From: Streptomyces sp. TSRI0281
GTDB lineage: Bacteria > Actinomycetota > Actinomycetes > Streptomycetales > Streptomycetaceae
NCBI RefSeq assembly: GCF_001905125.1
Contig: NZ_LWLE01000036.1
Span: forward strand, 416,809-480,808
Direction of reading: 5' to 3'
DNA length: 64,000 nt
Shown here: positions 25,468-34,148 of the stretch, piece after piece
Layout of the letters: every line of letters begins with the position of its first letter
Numbering within the stretch: position 1 is the stretch's first letter
Notes under the pieces: generated by a model
What the model was told of the DNA's origin: nothing
What the model saw: only the letters and a program-made list of their open reading frames with translations
Databases searched by the model: none
Position numbers and translations under genes: made by a program

Positions 25468-27111
25468 ATGATTGACCTTTACGCGATTGGTTCTCGGAAT
25501 CCAGGCACCGATCCCACCTGGGCCACTATTGATATCCAGGGCGCTGTGAGCCAACAGTCCATCGGGACGGCGAAGGACCTGGCGGGACTGACCTACAATC
25601 CGGCGACGCGGCTTTACTACACGGTGGCACCGACCGATCCGGAAGGTCCGCGCCTTTGCAGCCTGAGCACAGGGGGAACACTGCAGAGCGTGGCTGCGGT
25701 CGGTCCGGGATTGAACGGCGGGATCGCCTACCGCGGCCCGGAGAACTGCTTCTACGCGGTCTCGAACGACTCCGACGGAATCGCCAGACTTCATCGGATG
25801 ACGATGAGCGGCGAGGACACCGTACTGTTCGTGCTCGCCGTCGGTGTGGTCCATGGACTGACCTACGTTCAGGGGAGCGACACCTTCTACGCATTGGTCA
25901 CGCTCGACAACTTCACCTGGTTCTACTCCATCAAGCTGAACGGAGTCGTGACCCGGCTCTTCGGTGCTGGACTGCGCGTCTTCGGCGGTCTGTGCCATTC
26001 GCCGTCGGAAGACCTCTTCTATTTCGCGGCAAACCAGACCGACGGCTTTTCCCGACTGTGGACACTCGCGCTCAACGGCAGCGTCGTCGACCGGATGGGT
26101 CTCGGATACAGGTTCAACCACGCCGGGATCAGTATGTCCCCGTGGTTCGGCGGGTCGATGAACATCAAGAGTCCACTTGAGGGAGAGCGTTTCGTCAGCG
26201 GAGAGAAAACTCCGCTCGATGCGAACATCCTCAACACGACCGGGCCGTCCTGGAACAGCGACGGCATCACATGGGAGTCGAATCGTGACGGCCCGCTCGG
26301 CACGGGCAGCCCGACCGCCACGCTGTCACCGGGAACCCATGTGATCACCGCTTCGAAGGAGCGCCTGAAACGGAGCGTCAACGTCCGTGTATTCGCCGAT
26401 CTATGGGCGCTGTACCGGGCGGCACCGGCGCAGGCGGAGATCGATCGGGTGCTCGGCGACTTCGCGTTCGAATGGGTGGACGGCGCAGCCGGTGATCCGA
26501 CCCGGCAGTGGGCGTCGTACCCCGGCTATCCGTTCGACCAGACCTCCGCGAACCCGTCGCGGACCGCCGTCATCTGCAAGCTCGACGCGCTCCGGCATCA
26601 GCGGTTCCTCCAGCCACTCCCCTTCGGGACGGCCGAGTCCGCCTACGAACACGTACGGCTGAATACCCACACCGTGCGCGTCTCGCTGGGTGACGCGGTC
26701 AACATGGCAGGCGGTGGCGTGATCAACCTCAATCGCACGTTTGCGTTGTGGTCGAACAATCCGTCGCAGCCGACCGTGGTCACTCCGTACGTCCACTCGT
26801 TGTACCTGTTCAACCACGAGAGCCGTCACAACGAGCCGGGCGATCCCCTTCATGCCTCGTGCGCCACCGCGTGGACGGGCGCCCCCGGCATTCCGAACGG
26901 CATGGACGCGCAGTTCGACCCCGGCAGCGGCTATGCGCGCGCCGCGCTCTACCTCATGTGGGTCTACAAGTACGGCCGCTACGACCCCGCGTCGATCCGC
27001 ACGGAGGCGAAGGACGTCGCGGTGTCCCTCAAGGACCGTTTCTGCGCGCACCCCACGAGCACGAACCCACTCGTACGGGCGCTGCTCACCGAACTGTGGA
27101 ACGCCACGTAA
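25468..27111 (+). CDS. Unclassified beta-propeller-like protein with Ig-like middle and HExxH C-terminal domain
   Basis: A 547-residue product from the ATG at 25468; a GTG at 25456 adds four residues. Residues about 1-225 are repeats of the type GLTYNPATRLYYTV, GGIAYRGPENCFYAV, GLTYVQGSDTFYAL and GGLCHSPSEDLFYFA. These are four to five blades in which Gly-leu-ser/tyr turns precede an aromatic strand, as in propellers. Residues about 230-315 look Ig-like (SPLEGERFVSGEKTPLDANI). The C-terminal about 220 residues contain H450-E-S-R-H454 (LFNHESRHNEPG), a possible zinc-protease signature. No signal peptide is visible. GC and codon use are lower than in the neighbours, suggesting transfer. Confidence 0.75.
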   Translation: MIDLYAIGSRNPGTDPTWATIDIQGAVSQQSIGTAKDLAGLTYNPATRLYYTVAPTDPEGPRLCSLSTGGTLQSVAAVGPGLNGGIAYRGPENCFYAVSNDSDGIARLHRMTMSGEDTVLFVLAVGVVHGLTYVQGSDTFYALVTLDNFTWFYSIKLNGVVTRLFGAGLRVFGGLCHSPSEDLFYFAANQTDGFSRLWTLALNGSVVDRMGLGYRFNHAGISMSPWFGGSMNIKSPLEGERFVSGEKTPLDANILNTTGPSWNSDGITWESNRDGPLGTGSPTATLSPGTHVITASKERLKRSVNVRVFADLWALYRAAPAQAEIDRVLGDFAFEWVDGAAGDPTRQWASYPGYPFDQTSANPSRTAVICKLDALRHQRFLQPLPFGTAESAYEHVRLNTHTVRVSLGDAVNMAGGGVINLNRTFALWSNNPSQPTVVTPYVHSLYLFNHESRHNEPGDPLHASCATAWTGAPGIPNGMDAQFDPGSGYARAALYLMWVYKYGRYDPASIRTEAKDVAVSLKDRFCAHPTSTNPLVRALLTELWNAT

Positions 27112-27238
27112 GTACGTGGTGCGACGGCGCCCTCACCATGGCCGGCGCGGGCCCTGGACGGCTACGGCCGTCGGCCGACGTCGATGAGCTCGACAGGGGG
27201 CCTCGGTGCGGGGGAGCCCGTTCAGGCAGGATGGGCCC

Positions 27239-27640
27239 ATGCCGAATCGATCTGTTCTGGTCTACGACGGTGACTGTGCCTTCTGTACGACCTCGGTGAA
27301 CTACCTCATGCGGCGGCTGCGTCCGAACTGCACCGTCACACCGTGGCAGTTCGCGAACCTGGAAGCTCTTGGCGTCACCCAGGAGCGAGCCGAACACGAG
27401 CTGCTGTACATCGTCCCTTCCGGCAGGGTGTACGGCGGCGCGCAGGCCGTCGCCAAGCTCTTGCTGAGCGCCGGCGGTGTCTGGGCCTGGCCGGGCGGCC
27501 TGCTCACCCTGCCCCCGGTGCGCTGGATCGCCCACGGTGTCTACCGGCTCATCGCCACCAACCGCGACCGTCTGCCCGGCGGCTCACCGGCCTGCGCCTT
27601 GCCGGCGGACCGCAGGCCCGGCGCAGAGCCCAGGGGCTGA
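27239..27640 (+). CDS. DCC-family thiol-disulfide oxidoreductase-like protein (DUF393)
   Basis: A 133-residue protein from the ATG at 27239. The DCC signature is at the N-terminus (VYDGDCAFCTTSVNYLMRRL), followed by GAQAVAKLLLSAGGVWAWPGGLLTLPPVRWIAHGVYRLIATNR, the usual family layout. The CxxC-like D-C-A-F-C suggests thioredoxin-like redox chemistry. The partner is unknown. Confidence 0.88.
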   Translation: MPNRSVLVYDGDCAFCTTSVNYLMRRLRPNCTVTPWQFANLEALGVTQERAEHELLYIVPSGRVYGGAQAVAKLLLSAGGVWAWPGGLLTLPPVRWIAHGVYRLIATNRDRLPGGSPACALPADRRPGAEPRG

Positions 27641-27806
27641 GGACAACCGCGCACGAGGGACAGCGGGACCGCTCCGCTTCGCCGCCGTCCCTGTCCCGGA
27701 CCCGGCGGTACGTATCACGCGGCATGAGAAAGGTCGTGGTGGTCGAATGCGCTCTGAGCTGGTGATGCGTAGCGGTGGATGCGCTCTGGCGCAGGGGGCT
27801 TGTGGG

Positions 27807-28172
27807 TCAGAGAGGGATGATCCGGACCTGGCCGCCGCAGAGTTTTGCCATGTCGTCGCTGTCTGATGTCAGCAGTGCGACCGGTTTCGGCTGAGTCCAG
27901 GACGATGGTCTCGATGCGCCCACTCGTGCGGCGTTCGCGTCCTTGGAGGGGGCGGCGGTACCGAAGATCTTCGAGCGGGCCTCGGCCAGTTCCTCGTCGC
28001 TGAACCGGCCGTGCTCTTCTTCAGGACGTCGCAGATCGTCGCCGAGCAGCTGGTGCCGGATCTGGCGGGCCACCGCTTCCGCGACGTAGCCGGACACGTT
28101 GTCCGTGAGCTTACGGAGCTCCGCCACCTGGTCGCTGGGCAGCGTGACGGTAATGCGAGTCGTTGAGGACAT
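27807..28172 (-). pseudogene. VapB-type RHH antitoxin fused to the last residues of a deleted VapC (PIN) toxin
   Basis: From the ATG at 28172 the product begins MSSTTRITVTLPSDQVAELRKL, a ribbon-helix-helix antitoxin, and continues through DNVSGYVAEAVARQIRHQLL and a Glu/Arg helix. After about residue 90 it runs in frame into PVALLTSDSDDMAKLCGGQV, which is the usual C-terminal strand-helix of PIN-domain toxins. The body of the toxin is missing. This looks like a deletion between vapB and the vapC 3' end, leaving an antitoxin-only fusion of 121 residues. It may still act as a repressor or antidote. Confidence 0.72.
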
Positions 28173-28580
28173 GCATCGAGCATGCCGGAGTATGCGTGGA
28201 TGTTCATATGCGCGCTCCTGGGCGTCACCCCTGGGGGGTGACGCCGGGAGGTCCGGCTCATCTGCCTTCCGGAATGTGCGGCGGGGTGAGCTTCGGCAGC
28301 AGTGGCGGAGGGCCGGCGTGAATCGCCCGGTCATCATCGCTGAACTCTGCACCGGTGGTTCGCTGCCGCCGTCATGTTGCTGAAAACAGAAATCCCACTC
28401 GATTTTGATTCGGTGTGAACCTGGGGCACGGTGAATGTGCACTTTCCCTTGCGTCGCCCCTGGCTCGCTCGGGTTTATCCGGTGATGCGCGAGGTATTGT
28501 CCGATGCGCTCCGGGTGGTGATTTCCCGCCGGGTTGACCGGTGTCATGGCGGGCGCCAAGTCATGCGTAATGAGAAGTGG
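28173..28580. other. Intergenic region, no gene recognised
   Basis: About 400 bp between the vapB remnant and the promoter at 28581. The minus-strand frame stays open but reads as Arg/His/Pro-rich non-coding sequence. GC falls toward the right. Confidence 0.5.
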
Positions 28581-28607
28581 TTGACCCTTTTCGTGGTAGA
28601 GTATTAA
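28581..28607 (+). promoter_or_regulatory. Sigma-70-like promoter
   Basis: TTGACC (28581-28586) and TATTAA (28602-28607) are separated by 15 bp in an AT-rich patch. The spacing is short of optimal. Transcription from here would favour the GTG at 28643 as the start codon of the next gene. Confidence 0.4.
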
Positions 28608-28642
28608 TGAATTCACAGGACGCCGCGATAAAGGGGAATGGC

Positions 28643-29242
28643 GTGAATACCGAGAAGGTTACGGCTCGACGTCTTACGGCCGAAGAGGTTTCAGGCTTGG
28701 GCCTCCAGGACGGCATCTTCGTCTCGGCAGGGATGGATGGCCTTCCTCTCGACTGCTACGCACCGGCCTTCCTTACGGAGCCGGGCAAGAATTTTGAGGG
28801 AGGGTCCTTCGCTGCGAGGACGGTCTTCGGCGAGGAGATTCACGTCCTCCCGGACAATGCTGAAGAGGGCGGGATCTGGATCGCCGACAAGGCGGGGGAG
28901 GAAATCGAGGTTCTCCAGACCGCCGGCGTCCTCCTGAACCTCGCGCTCTTCGTGCCCAGCGGGAACATGGAATCCCTGGAGTCGCTCTACTCCGCCGCGC
29001 GGGACGCGTTCGGTGCGGGGGTCGTTCAGCGCTGGAGCGAGGAAGTCGTCGCGGTGCCGGACGTCAAGGTCGACCTGTACGAGGAGCCGGCCCGGGGGCG
29101 GAAGAACACGAACAACCAGAACCGCGACCGCCGCGCCCTGGACATCTACCCGACCCGAGTGCGGTTCCTGGAGCCCAGCGAGGGCTGGAAGTTCGTTGTC
29201 GAACCGCACAAGGAGATCGTCGACGAGACACCGACGATCTGA
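28643..29242 (+). CDS. Conserved hypothetical protein, 199 aa
   Basis: The start GTG at 28643 is preceded by AAGGGGAA at suitable spacing; an ATG at 28607 would overlap the apparent -10. The product is acidic with alternating hydrophobic strands (TARRLTAEEVSGLGLQDG, FAARTVFGEEIHVL, GGIWIADKAGEEIEVL) and a longer helix (SGNMESLESLYSAARDAFG), ending in an acidic tail. No transmembrane segment, Cys motif or known catalytic motif was recognised. It has its own promoter and a strong terminator, so it is a single-gene unit. Confidence 0.75.
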   Translation: MNTEKVTARRLTAEEVSGLGLQDGIFVSAGMDGLPLDCYAPAFLTEPGKNFEGGSFAARTVFGEEIHVLPDNAEEGGIWIADKAGEEIEVLQTAGVLLNLALFVPSGNMESLESLYSAARDAFGAGVVQRWSEEVVAVPDVKVDLYEEPARGRKNTNNQNRDRRALDIYPTRVRFLEPSEGWKFVVEPHKEIVDETPTI

Positions 29243-29289
29243 CCTGACCTGACCCGACCTGATGGCAGGTTAGCTCGATCCTTCGCCGG

Positions 29290-29315
29290 GAGCCCGTCAG
29301 CTTGCTGACGGGCTC
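29290..29315 (+). terminator. Intrinsic terminator after the hypothetical gene
   Basis: GAGCCCGTCAGC and GCTGACGGGCTC form a perfect 12-bp stem with a 2-nt TT centre, followed by TTCTTC-like sequence. It lies 48 bp past the stop codon. Confidence 0.85.
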
Positions 29316-29537
29316 TTCTCCGTCTGCGGGGTGTGTGACCCCGAGTGGCTGAGCAAGGGACCCTGCTTCGCGGCGCCTTCCGGGGCCGTTGCGCCCCTCG
29401 TCCGTCCCGGGGCCTCTGCGTTTGTCGCCGGTCCCCTGCGGGTTCGTCCGCGATCGGTAACAGGGGATCTTGTGGGGGCGTTCATGTGTCTTCATAGGGG
29501 CACGGCATCGGCGGAGACGGCAAAGGGGTGGGCGGAC

Positions 29538-30317
29538 ATGGCGAAGCACAAGGGAAGGGGATGGCACGGTCGGCTCCTCGCCGCGGCGCTCGGGGTGACG
29601 GCGGTGGCCGCTGCCACCTCGGTGTGGTCCGCGCAGGCCGACACCGTCGGAGGGCGTCAGCCGGAAGCGGGCGTCTCGGCGCCGGACTCCCGGCAGGACG
29701 GGCCCGTGGCCAAGGTGAAGGCGGACATCGCGCATGCCTCGGACCGCGGTGACCGGGGAGTCAACATCACCATCGACGACGGACCGGACCCGGTCTGGAC
29801 GCCGCAGGTGCTGCGACTGCTGAAGGACAGTGGCGTGAAGGCCACGTTCTGCATGGTGGGCACGCAGGCCCAGGCACACCCGGACCTCGTCAAGGATGTC
29901 GTGGCGGCCGGGCACCGGCTGTGCAACCACACGGTCTCGCACGACACCGCCATGGACACCAAGTCCGAGGCCTACCAGTCCCAGCAGATCCTGGATGCCG
30001 AACGGATGATCACCAAGGCCTCCGGAGGCGTCCGGCCGCAGTACTACCGGGCCCCGGGCGGCGCCTTCACCCCGTTCAGCCGGCAGCTCGCCGCGTCCCG
30101 CGGGATGCGGCCGCTGGGCTGGAACGTCGACTCCAAAGACTTCGAGCGTCCCGGCGTGGACACCATGGTCGCCACCGTCAAGAGGGAGATCTCCGACGGG
30201 CCGACCGTCCTCTTCCACGACGCCGGAGGGGACCGCTCCCAGACCTTGGCCGCTCTGCGCGAGGTCCTGCCCTGGCTGAGGGAGCAGGGGTACTCCTACG
30301 GCTTCCCCGTGCGCTGA
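29538..30317 (+). CDS. Secreted polysaccharide deacetylase (NodB domain, CE4)
   Basis: A 259-residue protein from the ATG at 29538, with a Sec signal peptide (MAKHKGRGWHGRLLAAALGV, hydrophobic core, ending near SAQA). CE4 motifs are in order: MT1 TIDDGPD, MT2 HTVSHD (metal-binding His pair), MT3 RAPGG, MT4 VDSKDF, MT5 LFHDAGGDRSQT. It is expected to remove acetyl groups from chitin-like or peptidoglycan polysaccharide in a metal-dependent way. A start at 29484 would leave no clean signal peptide. Confidence 0.93.
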   Translation: MAKHKGRGWHGRLLAAALGVTAVAAATSVWSAQADTVGGRQPEAGVSAPDSRQDGPVAKVKADIAHASDRGDRGVNITIDDGPDPVWTPQVLRLLKDSGVKATFCMVGTQAQAHPDLVKDVVAAGHRLCNHTVSHDTAMDTKSEAYQSQQILDAERMITKASGGVRPQYYRAPGGAFTPFSRQLAASRGMRPLGWNVDSKDFERPGVDTMVATVKREISDGPTVLFHDAGGDRSQTLAALREVLPWLREQGYSYGFPVR

Positions 30318-30402
30318 GCGAGGATCGCCCGCACCGGCATCAAGACCCGGACCTCCGCCACCGGCAGACCAGGGGCGCGGACCGCCAACATCGCCGTCCC
30401 CG

Positions 30403-32019
30403 TTACGTCGTGGTCGAGCCGGGCTGCGTCGTCGGGATCCGGTGGGTGAAGAACAGGGCGAGGAGAGCGCTGAGCGCAAGGATGGCGAGTGCGGCGCGCA
30501 GACCGTCGAGTCGTGCCTCCGCGTTCGCGTCGAGCGCGGCGTCGGTCACTGCCGCGCTCGCGTCGGCGTCGTCGAGGGCGGTCTTGAGCTGAGTGTCCGA
30601 CAGGAAGGGCACACCGCTCTGCAACTGGGTGCTCGCCCGGTCCTTGACCGCGGACGGGACCGCCGGGTTCTGCTCGACGCTGGTCAGGAACGACGTACTG
30701 AGCGTGGCGATCAGGATCGACCCGGCGAGTGCCGTGCCGATCGAGGCTCCGAGGTTGGTGACGGAGTTCTGTACGCCGCCGACCTCCGCGCTCTGCTCGT
30801 CCGGCACCGCGGACACGGTGACCGAGCCGAGCTGGGAGGCCAGCGCGCCCATGCCCAGCCCGATCAGCAGCAGCGGGACCGTGACGACCTCCGCGCCCGC
30901 GTCCGCGTCGAGCGCGGCCATCAGGACCACCGCCCCCGCGAGCATCGCGAGGATGCCGAGCCGTACGACCCGCCGCGGTGAGACGTCCGGGAGGAGACGC
31001 GGGATCAGAATCGCGGCGGCCAGCAGGGTCAGCGAGAGCGGCAGGATGTTCACCCCGGTCTTGAGCGCCGACAGGCCGAGCGCGACCGACAGATAGAGCG
31101 GTACGACGAAGAACACGCCCATCTGTACGAGGTACTGGAAGAAGAACATCGTCAGGCCGCCGGTGAGCTGCTTGTTCTCCAGCAGAGCCGGATTCACCAG
31201 CGGCTCCCTGCCCCGTTCGACGAGCCGGGCCTCCCAGCGGAGGAAGAACCAGATCAGGAAGAGGCCCGCGAGCATCAGCCACACGACCGGTGAGACACCC
31301 AGCCATGAGGGCGCTTCGGGCTTCGGCCGGAACCAGCCCCACTGGTCGGAGCGCAGGACGCCGAACACGAAGATGCCGAGGCCCAGGGCGGAGAGCACGG
31401 CTCCGACGGCATCGATACGCGGACGCCTGTCGGGCGCCGCGTCGGCGACCCGCCGGGCGAGCACCAGGATGCCGAGCACCAGCACCACCTCCCCGGCGAA
31501 TACCCAGCGCCAGGAGAAGTACGTCGTGGCCACACCCCCGATGAGCGGCCCCACCGCGATGGCCGCGGCCCCGGCCGCGGCGACGAGTCCGTAGGCGGCG
31601 GGGCGTCGTTCCACGGCGAAGTTGCCGGCGACGAGCGCCACGATCGCGGGCAGGATCAACGCCGCCCCGATTCCCTCCAGCAGCGCCCAGCCGATCAGCA
31701 GCACCGGCAGGTTCGGGGCGAGCGCCGTGGTCAGTGACCCGCATCCGTAGATGACACAACCGATCATGAACGCCCGCTTGCGCCCGATCAGGGCGCCGAC
31801 CTTGCCACCGGGGATCATGAGCATCGCCATCACGAGGGTGTACGCCGTGATCGCGCCCTGGATACCGGTGACGGTCGAGTCCACGTCCTCGGCCACCGTG
31901 GCGATCGACACGTTCATGACGGAGCTGTCGAGTGCCATCAGGAACTGGCCCGCCGCGAGTGTCAGCAGGACGATCCGCGCTGTTGACGAGCTTCCGTGTG
32001 AGTCCACTTTGGGGGGCAT
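30403..32019 (-). CDS. MFS drug-exporter-type transporter (DHA2, 14-TMS)
   Basis: A 538-residue protein from the ATG at 32019. Fourteen hydrophobic segments are recognisable. The first carries the DHA2 motif QFLMALDSSVMNVSIATV, and the loop after the second segment has GGKVGALIGRKRAF (motif A). Motif C-like GIGAALILPAIVALVAGNF follows. A large C-terminal extracytoplasmic loop (about 440-510) precedes the last helix, which is typical of this subfamily. It probably exports hydrophobic drugs by proton antiport. No TetR regulator adjoins it; it is convergent with the deacetylase. Confidence 0.9.
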   Translation of the reverse strand: MPPKVDSHGSSSTARIVLLTLAAGQFLMALDSSVMNVSIATVAEDVDSTVTGIQGAITAYTLVMAMLMIPGGKVGALIGRKRAFMIGCVIYGCGSLTTALAPNLPVLLIGWALLEGIGAALILPAIVALVAGNFAVERRPAAYGLVAAAGAAAIAVGPLIGGVATTYFSWRWVFAGEVVLVLGILVLARRVADAAPDRRPRIDAVGAVLSALGLGIFVFGVLRSDQWGWFRPKPEAPSWLGVSPVVWLMLAGLFLIWFFLRWEARLVERGREPLVNPALLENKQLTGGLTMFFFQYLVQMGVFFVVPLYLSVALGLSALKTGVNILPLSLTLLAAAILIPRLLPDVSPRRVVRLGILAMLAGAVVLMAALDADAGAEVVTVPLLLIGLGMGALASQLGSVTVSAVPDEQSAEVGGVQNSVTNLGASIGTALAGSILIATLSTSFLTSVEQNPAVPSAVKDRASTQLQSGVPFLSDTQLKTALDDADASAAVTDAALDANAEARLDGLRAALAILALSALLALFFTHRIPTTQPGSTTT

Positions 32020-32616
32020 TGTCCGATGGTCGCAACGTACATCGACTGTCGGTCCGCGACCCGCCGTGGCGATCGGCCGGTTGGCGGGTGGTCCCTTCCG
32101 GAGCCCGGTCGACGCGCCCGTGCCGGGCACGGACGGGCGCGTGGTGCTGATCGCGCACCGGGTGGAGAAGGTCGCCGAACTCGTCCGAGCCCGCGGCGGC
32201 CCCGGCCGCACCCGCCACGCCCGGGTGCTGGAGGCCCTCGCTCGCCCGGGTTCGCATCGCTCCGATTTGACTCTCGTGTCGTTTCTGTCAGCGTTGTCAG
32301 TGCCGTATCCCGTCCACCCTGTGCGTTCCCCGGCGAAGGCAACACCCGACCATCAGGGACCGTTCCGCTTCACTTGCGGCACCGGCGACGAGGTCGTGAA
32401 CGACGCGAAACGGAGCAGTCGGCACGACTCTCCGATGTCCGCTTCAGGGTGACATCGGAGACGGGGCGTTCCGGCGCGGCAAGGAAAAGATCCTGCACTG
32501 ACCTCGGCCCGGCACAGGGATTCCACCATGCTCCGAGAAGTGTTCCCCGTGTCGTCCGGCAGCCATCGCCACCGCCCCGGGCGGCGTCGGCGAGACCACC
32601 TCACGGAGCCGCAGCC
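32020..32616. other. Intergenic region between MFS and DUF2252 genes
   Basis: Nearly 600 bp. A short plus-strand stretch around 32,130-32,235 (VVLIAHRVEKVAELVRARGG) has protein-like composition but no start or recognised family. It may be a decayed gene fragment. The rest should hold divergent promoters. Confidence 0.4.
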
Positions 32617-34035
32617 ATGACCGACAACCACCTCGACGGACGCGACGTGCGGCACCGCACCCCGCAGGAGCGGGCCGCGGCGGGCAAGGCGGTGCGGACC
32701 GACGTGCCCCGCTCCAGCCACGCCGAGTTCGCACCCGGATCAGGCCGGCCGGACCCATTGAAGATCATCGAGAAGCAGTCGGCGTCCCGGCTGCCCGACC
32801 TCGTGCCGGTCCGCTACGGCAGGATGTCCGAGTCGCCGTTCCGCTTCTACCGGGGTGCGGCCGCCATCATGGCGTCCGATCTCGCGGACACCCCGACGAC
32901 GGGCCTGCGCACCCAACTGTGCGGTGACGCACACATGTTGAACTTCCGGCTGCTGGCCTCACCCGAGCGCCGCCTGATGTTCGACATCAACGACTTCGAC
33001 GAGACGTTGCCGGGCCCCTGGGAGTGGGACGTCAAGCGGCTGGCCGCCAGTCTCGTCATCGCGGGCCGGGCGAACGGCTTCAGCACCAAGGAGCGGGCCG
33101 CGATCGTACGGGCCACGGTGCGGTCGTACCGCGAGGGCATGAGGTCCTTCGCCGGACTCGGCAACCTGGCTGTCTGGTACGCCCAGTTCGACATCGACCG
33201 GGTGCAGGACCGCTTCGTGACCGACCTGTCCGCGCGAGGCCGCAAGCGCTGGGCGCGGGCCGTGACCGAAGCACGTTCGCGCGACACCCTCCAGGTCTTC
33301 GGCAAACTCACCCATGTCGTCGACGGCCGGCGCCGCATCGTTTCCGACCCTCCGCTCGTCACCCGTCTCGAAGATGTGCTGCCGGACGACCGGCGTGGTG
33401 CCGTGGAACAGGAGATCCGCACACTGATCGAGCGGTACGGCAAGACTCTGCAGTCCGACCGTCGGTTCCTGCTGGATCAGTACCGGGTGGCCGACATGGC
33501 CCGCAAGGTCGTGGGGGTCGGCAGCGTGGGCACCCGCTGCTGGATCGTGCTCCTGCTCGGCAAGGACGAAGGAGATCCGCTGTTCCTTCAGGCCAAGGAG
33601 GCCGACGAGTCGGTGCTGGCGCGCCACGTGGGGGACAGCGCGTACCGAACGCAGGGCGAGCGGGTGGTCGCCGGACAGCGGCTGATGCAGGCCACCAGCG
33701 ACATCTTCCTGGGATGGGAGCGCGTCGAGGGTATCGACGGCCGACGCAGGGACTTCTACGTACGGCAGTTGCGGGACTGGAAGTGGGTTGCCGCCGCGGA
33801 GGACATGGTGCCCCGAGGGATGCGTACCTTCGGCGCACTGTGCGGTGCGACGCTGGCCCGTGCCCACGCGAGATCCGGCGATCGCATCGCCATCGCCGCC
33901 TATCTGGGCGGTGGAGACGCCTTCGACCGCGCGCTGGTGGCCTTCGCCGAGCGCTACGCCGACCAGAACGAGCGCGACCATCAGAGACTCGTCGACGCCG
34001 TCCACACCGGGCGGCTGTCCGCCACGGCGGTCTGA
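32617..34035 (+). CDS. DUF2252 family protein
   Basis: A 472-residue protein from the ATG at 32617 (CGGAG upstream). DUF2252 hallmarks are present: RYGRMSESPFRFYRGAAAIM, LCGDAHMLNFRLLASPERRL, FDINDFDETLPGPWEWDVKRLAASL and a C-terminal GATLARAHARSGDRIAIAAYLG. The GDAHMxN and DxNDFDE segments resemble the catalytic and Mg-binding loops of protein-kinase-like folds, and the family has been suggested to be kinase-like. The substrate is unknown. No membrane segment is seen, and it stands alone between terminators. Confidence 0.92.
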   Translation: MTDNHLDGRDVRHRTPQERAAAGKAVRTDVPRSSHAEFAPGSGRPDPLKIIEKQSASRLPDLVPVRYGRMSESPFRFYRGAAAIMASDLADTPTTGLRTQLCGDAHMLNFRLLASPERRLMFDINDFDETLPGPWEWDVKRLAASLVIAGRANGFSTKERAAIVRATVRSYREGMRSFAGLGNLAVWYAQFDIDRVQDRFVTDLSARGRKRWARAVTEARSRDTLQVFGKLTHVVDGRRRIVSDPPLVTRLEDVLPDDRRGAVEQEIRTLIERYGKTLQSDRRFLLDQYRVADMARKVVGVGSVGTRCWIVLLLGKDEGDPLFLQAKEADESVLARHVGDSAYRTQGERVVAGQRLMQATSDIFLGWERVEGIDGRRRDFYVRQLRDWKWVAAAEDMVPRGMRTFGALCGATLARAHARSGDRIAIAAYLGGGDAFDRALVAFAERYADQNERDHQRLVDAVHTGRLSATAV

Positions 34036-34148
34036 GGACCTCTGGGCCTTTCGGGGGCGGCGCGCCCCCTCTCTCCTCTCAAGCCCGCCGCCTCGCTCCC
34101 TGGCAGAGGCGTAGGCAGAGGCAGAGGCCGAGACAGGTGCTGAGGCGG

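Noticed and set aside
32026..32616. A long N-terminal extension of the DUF2252 protein
   Set aside because: The sequence is Arg/Pro/Gly-rich without family similarity; the ATG at 32617 has GGAG upstream and matches the family length.
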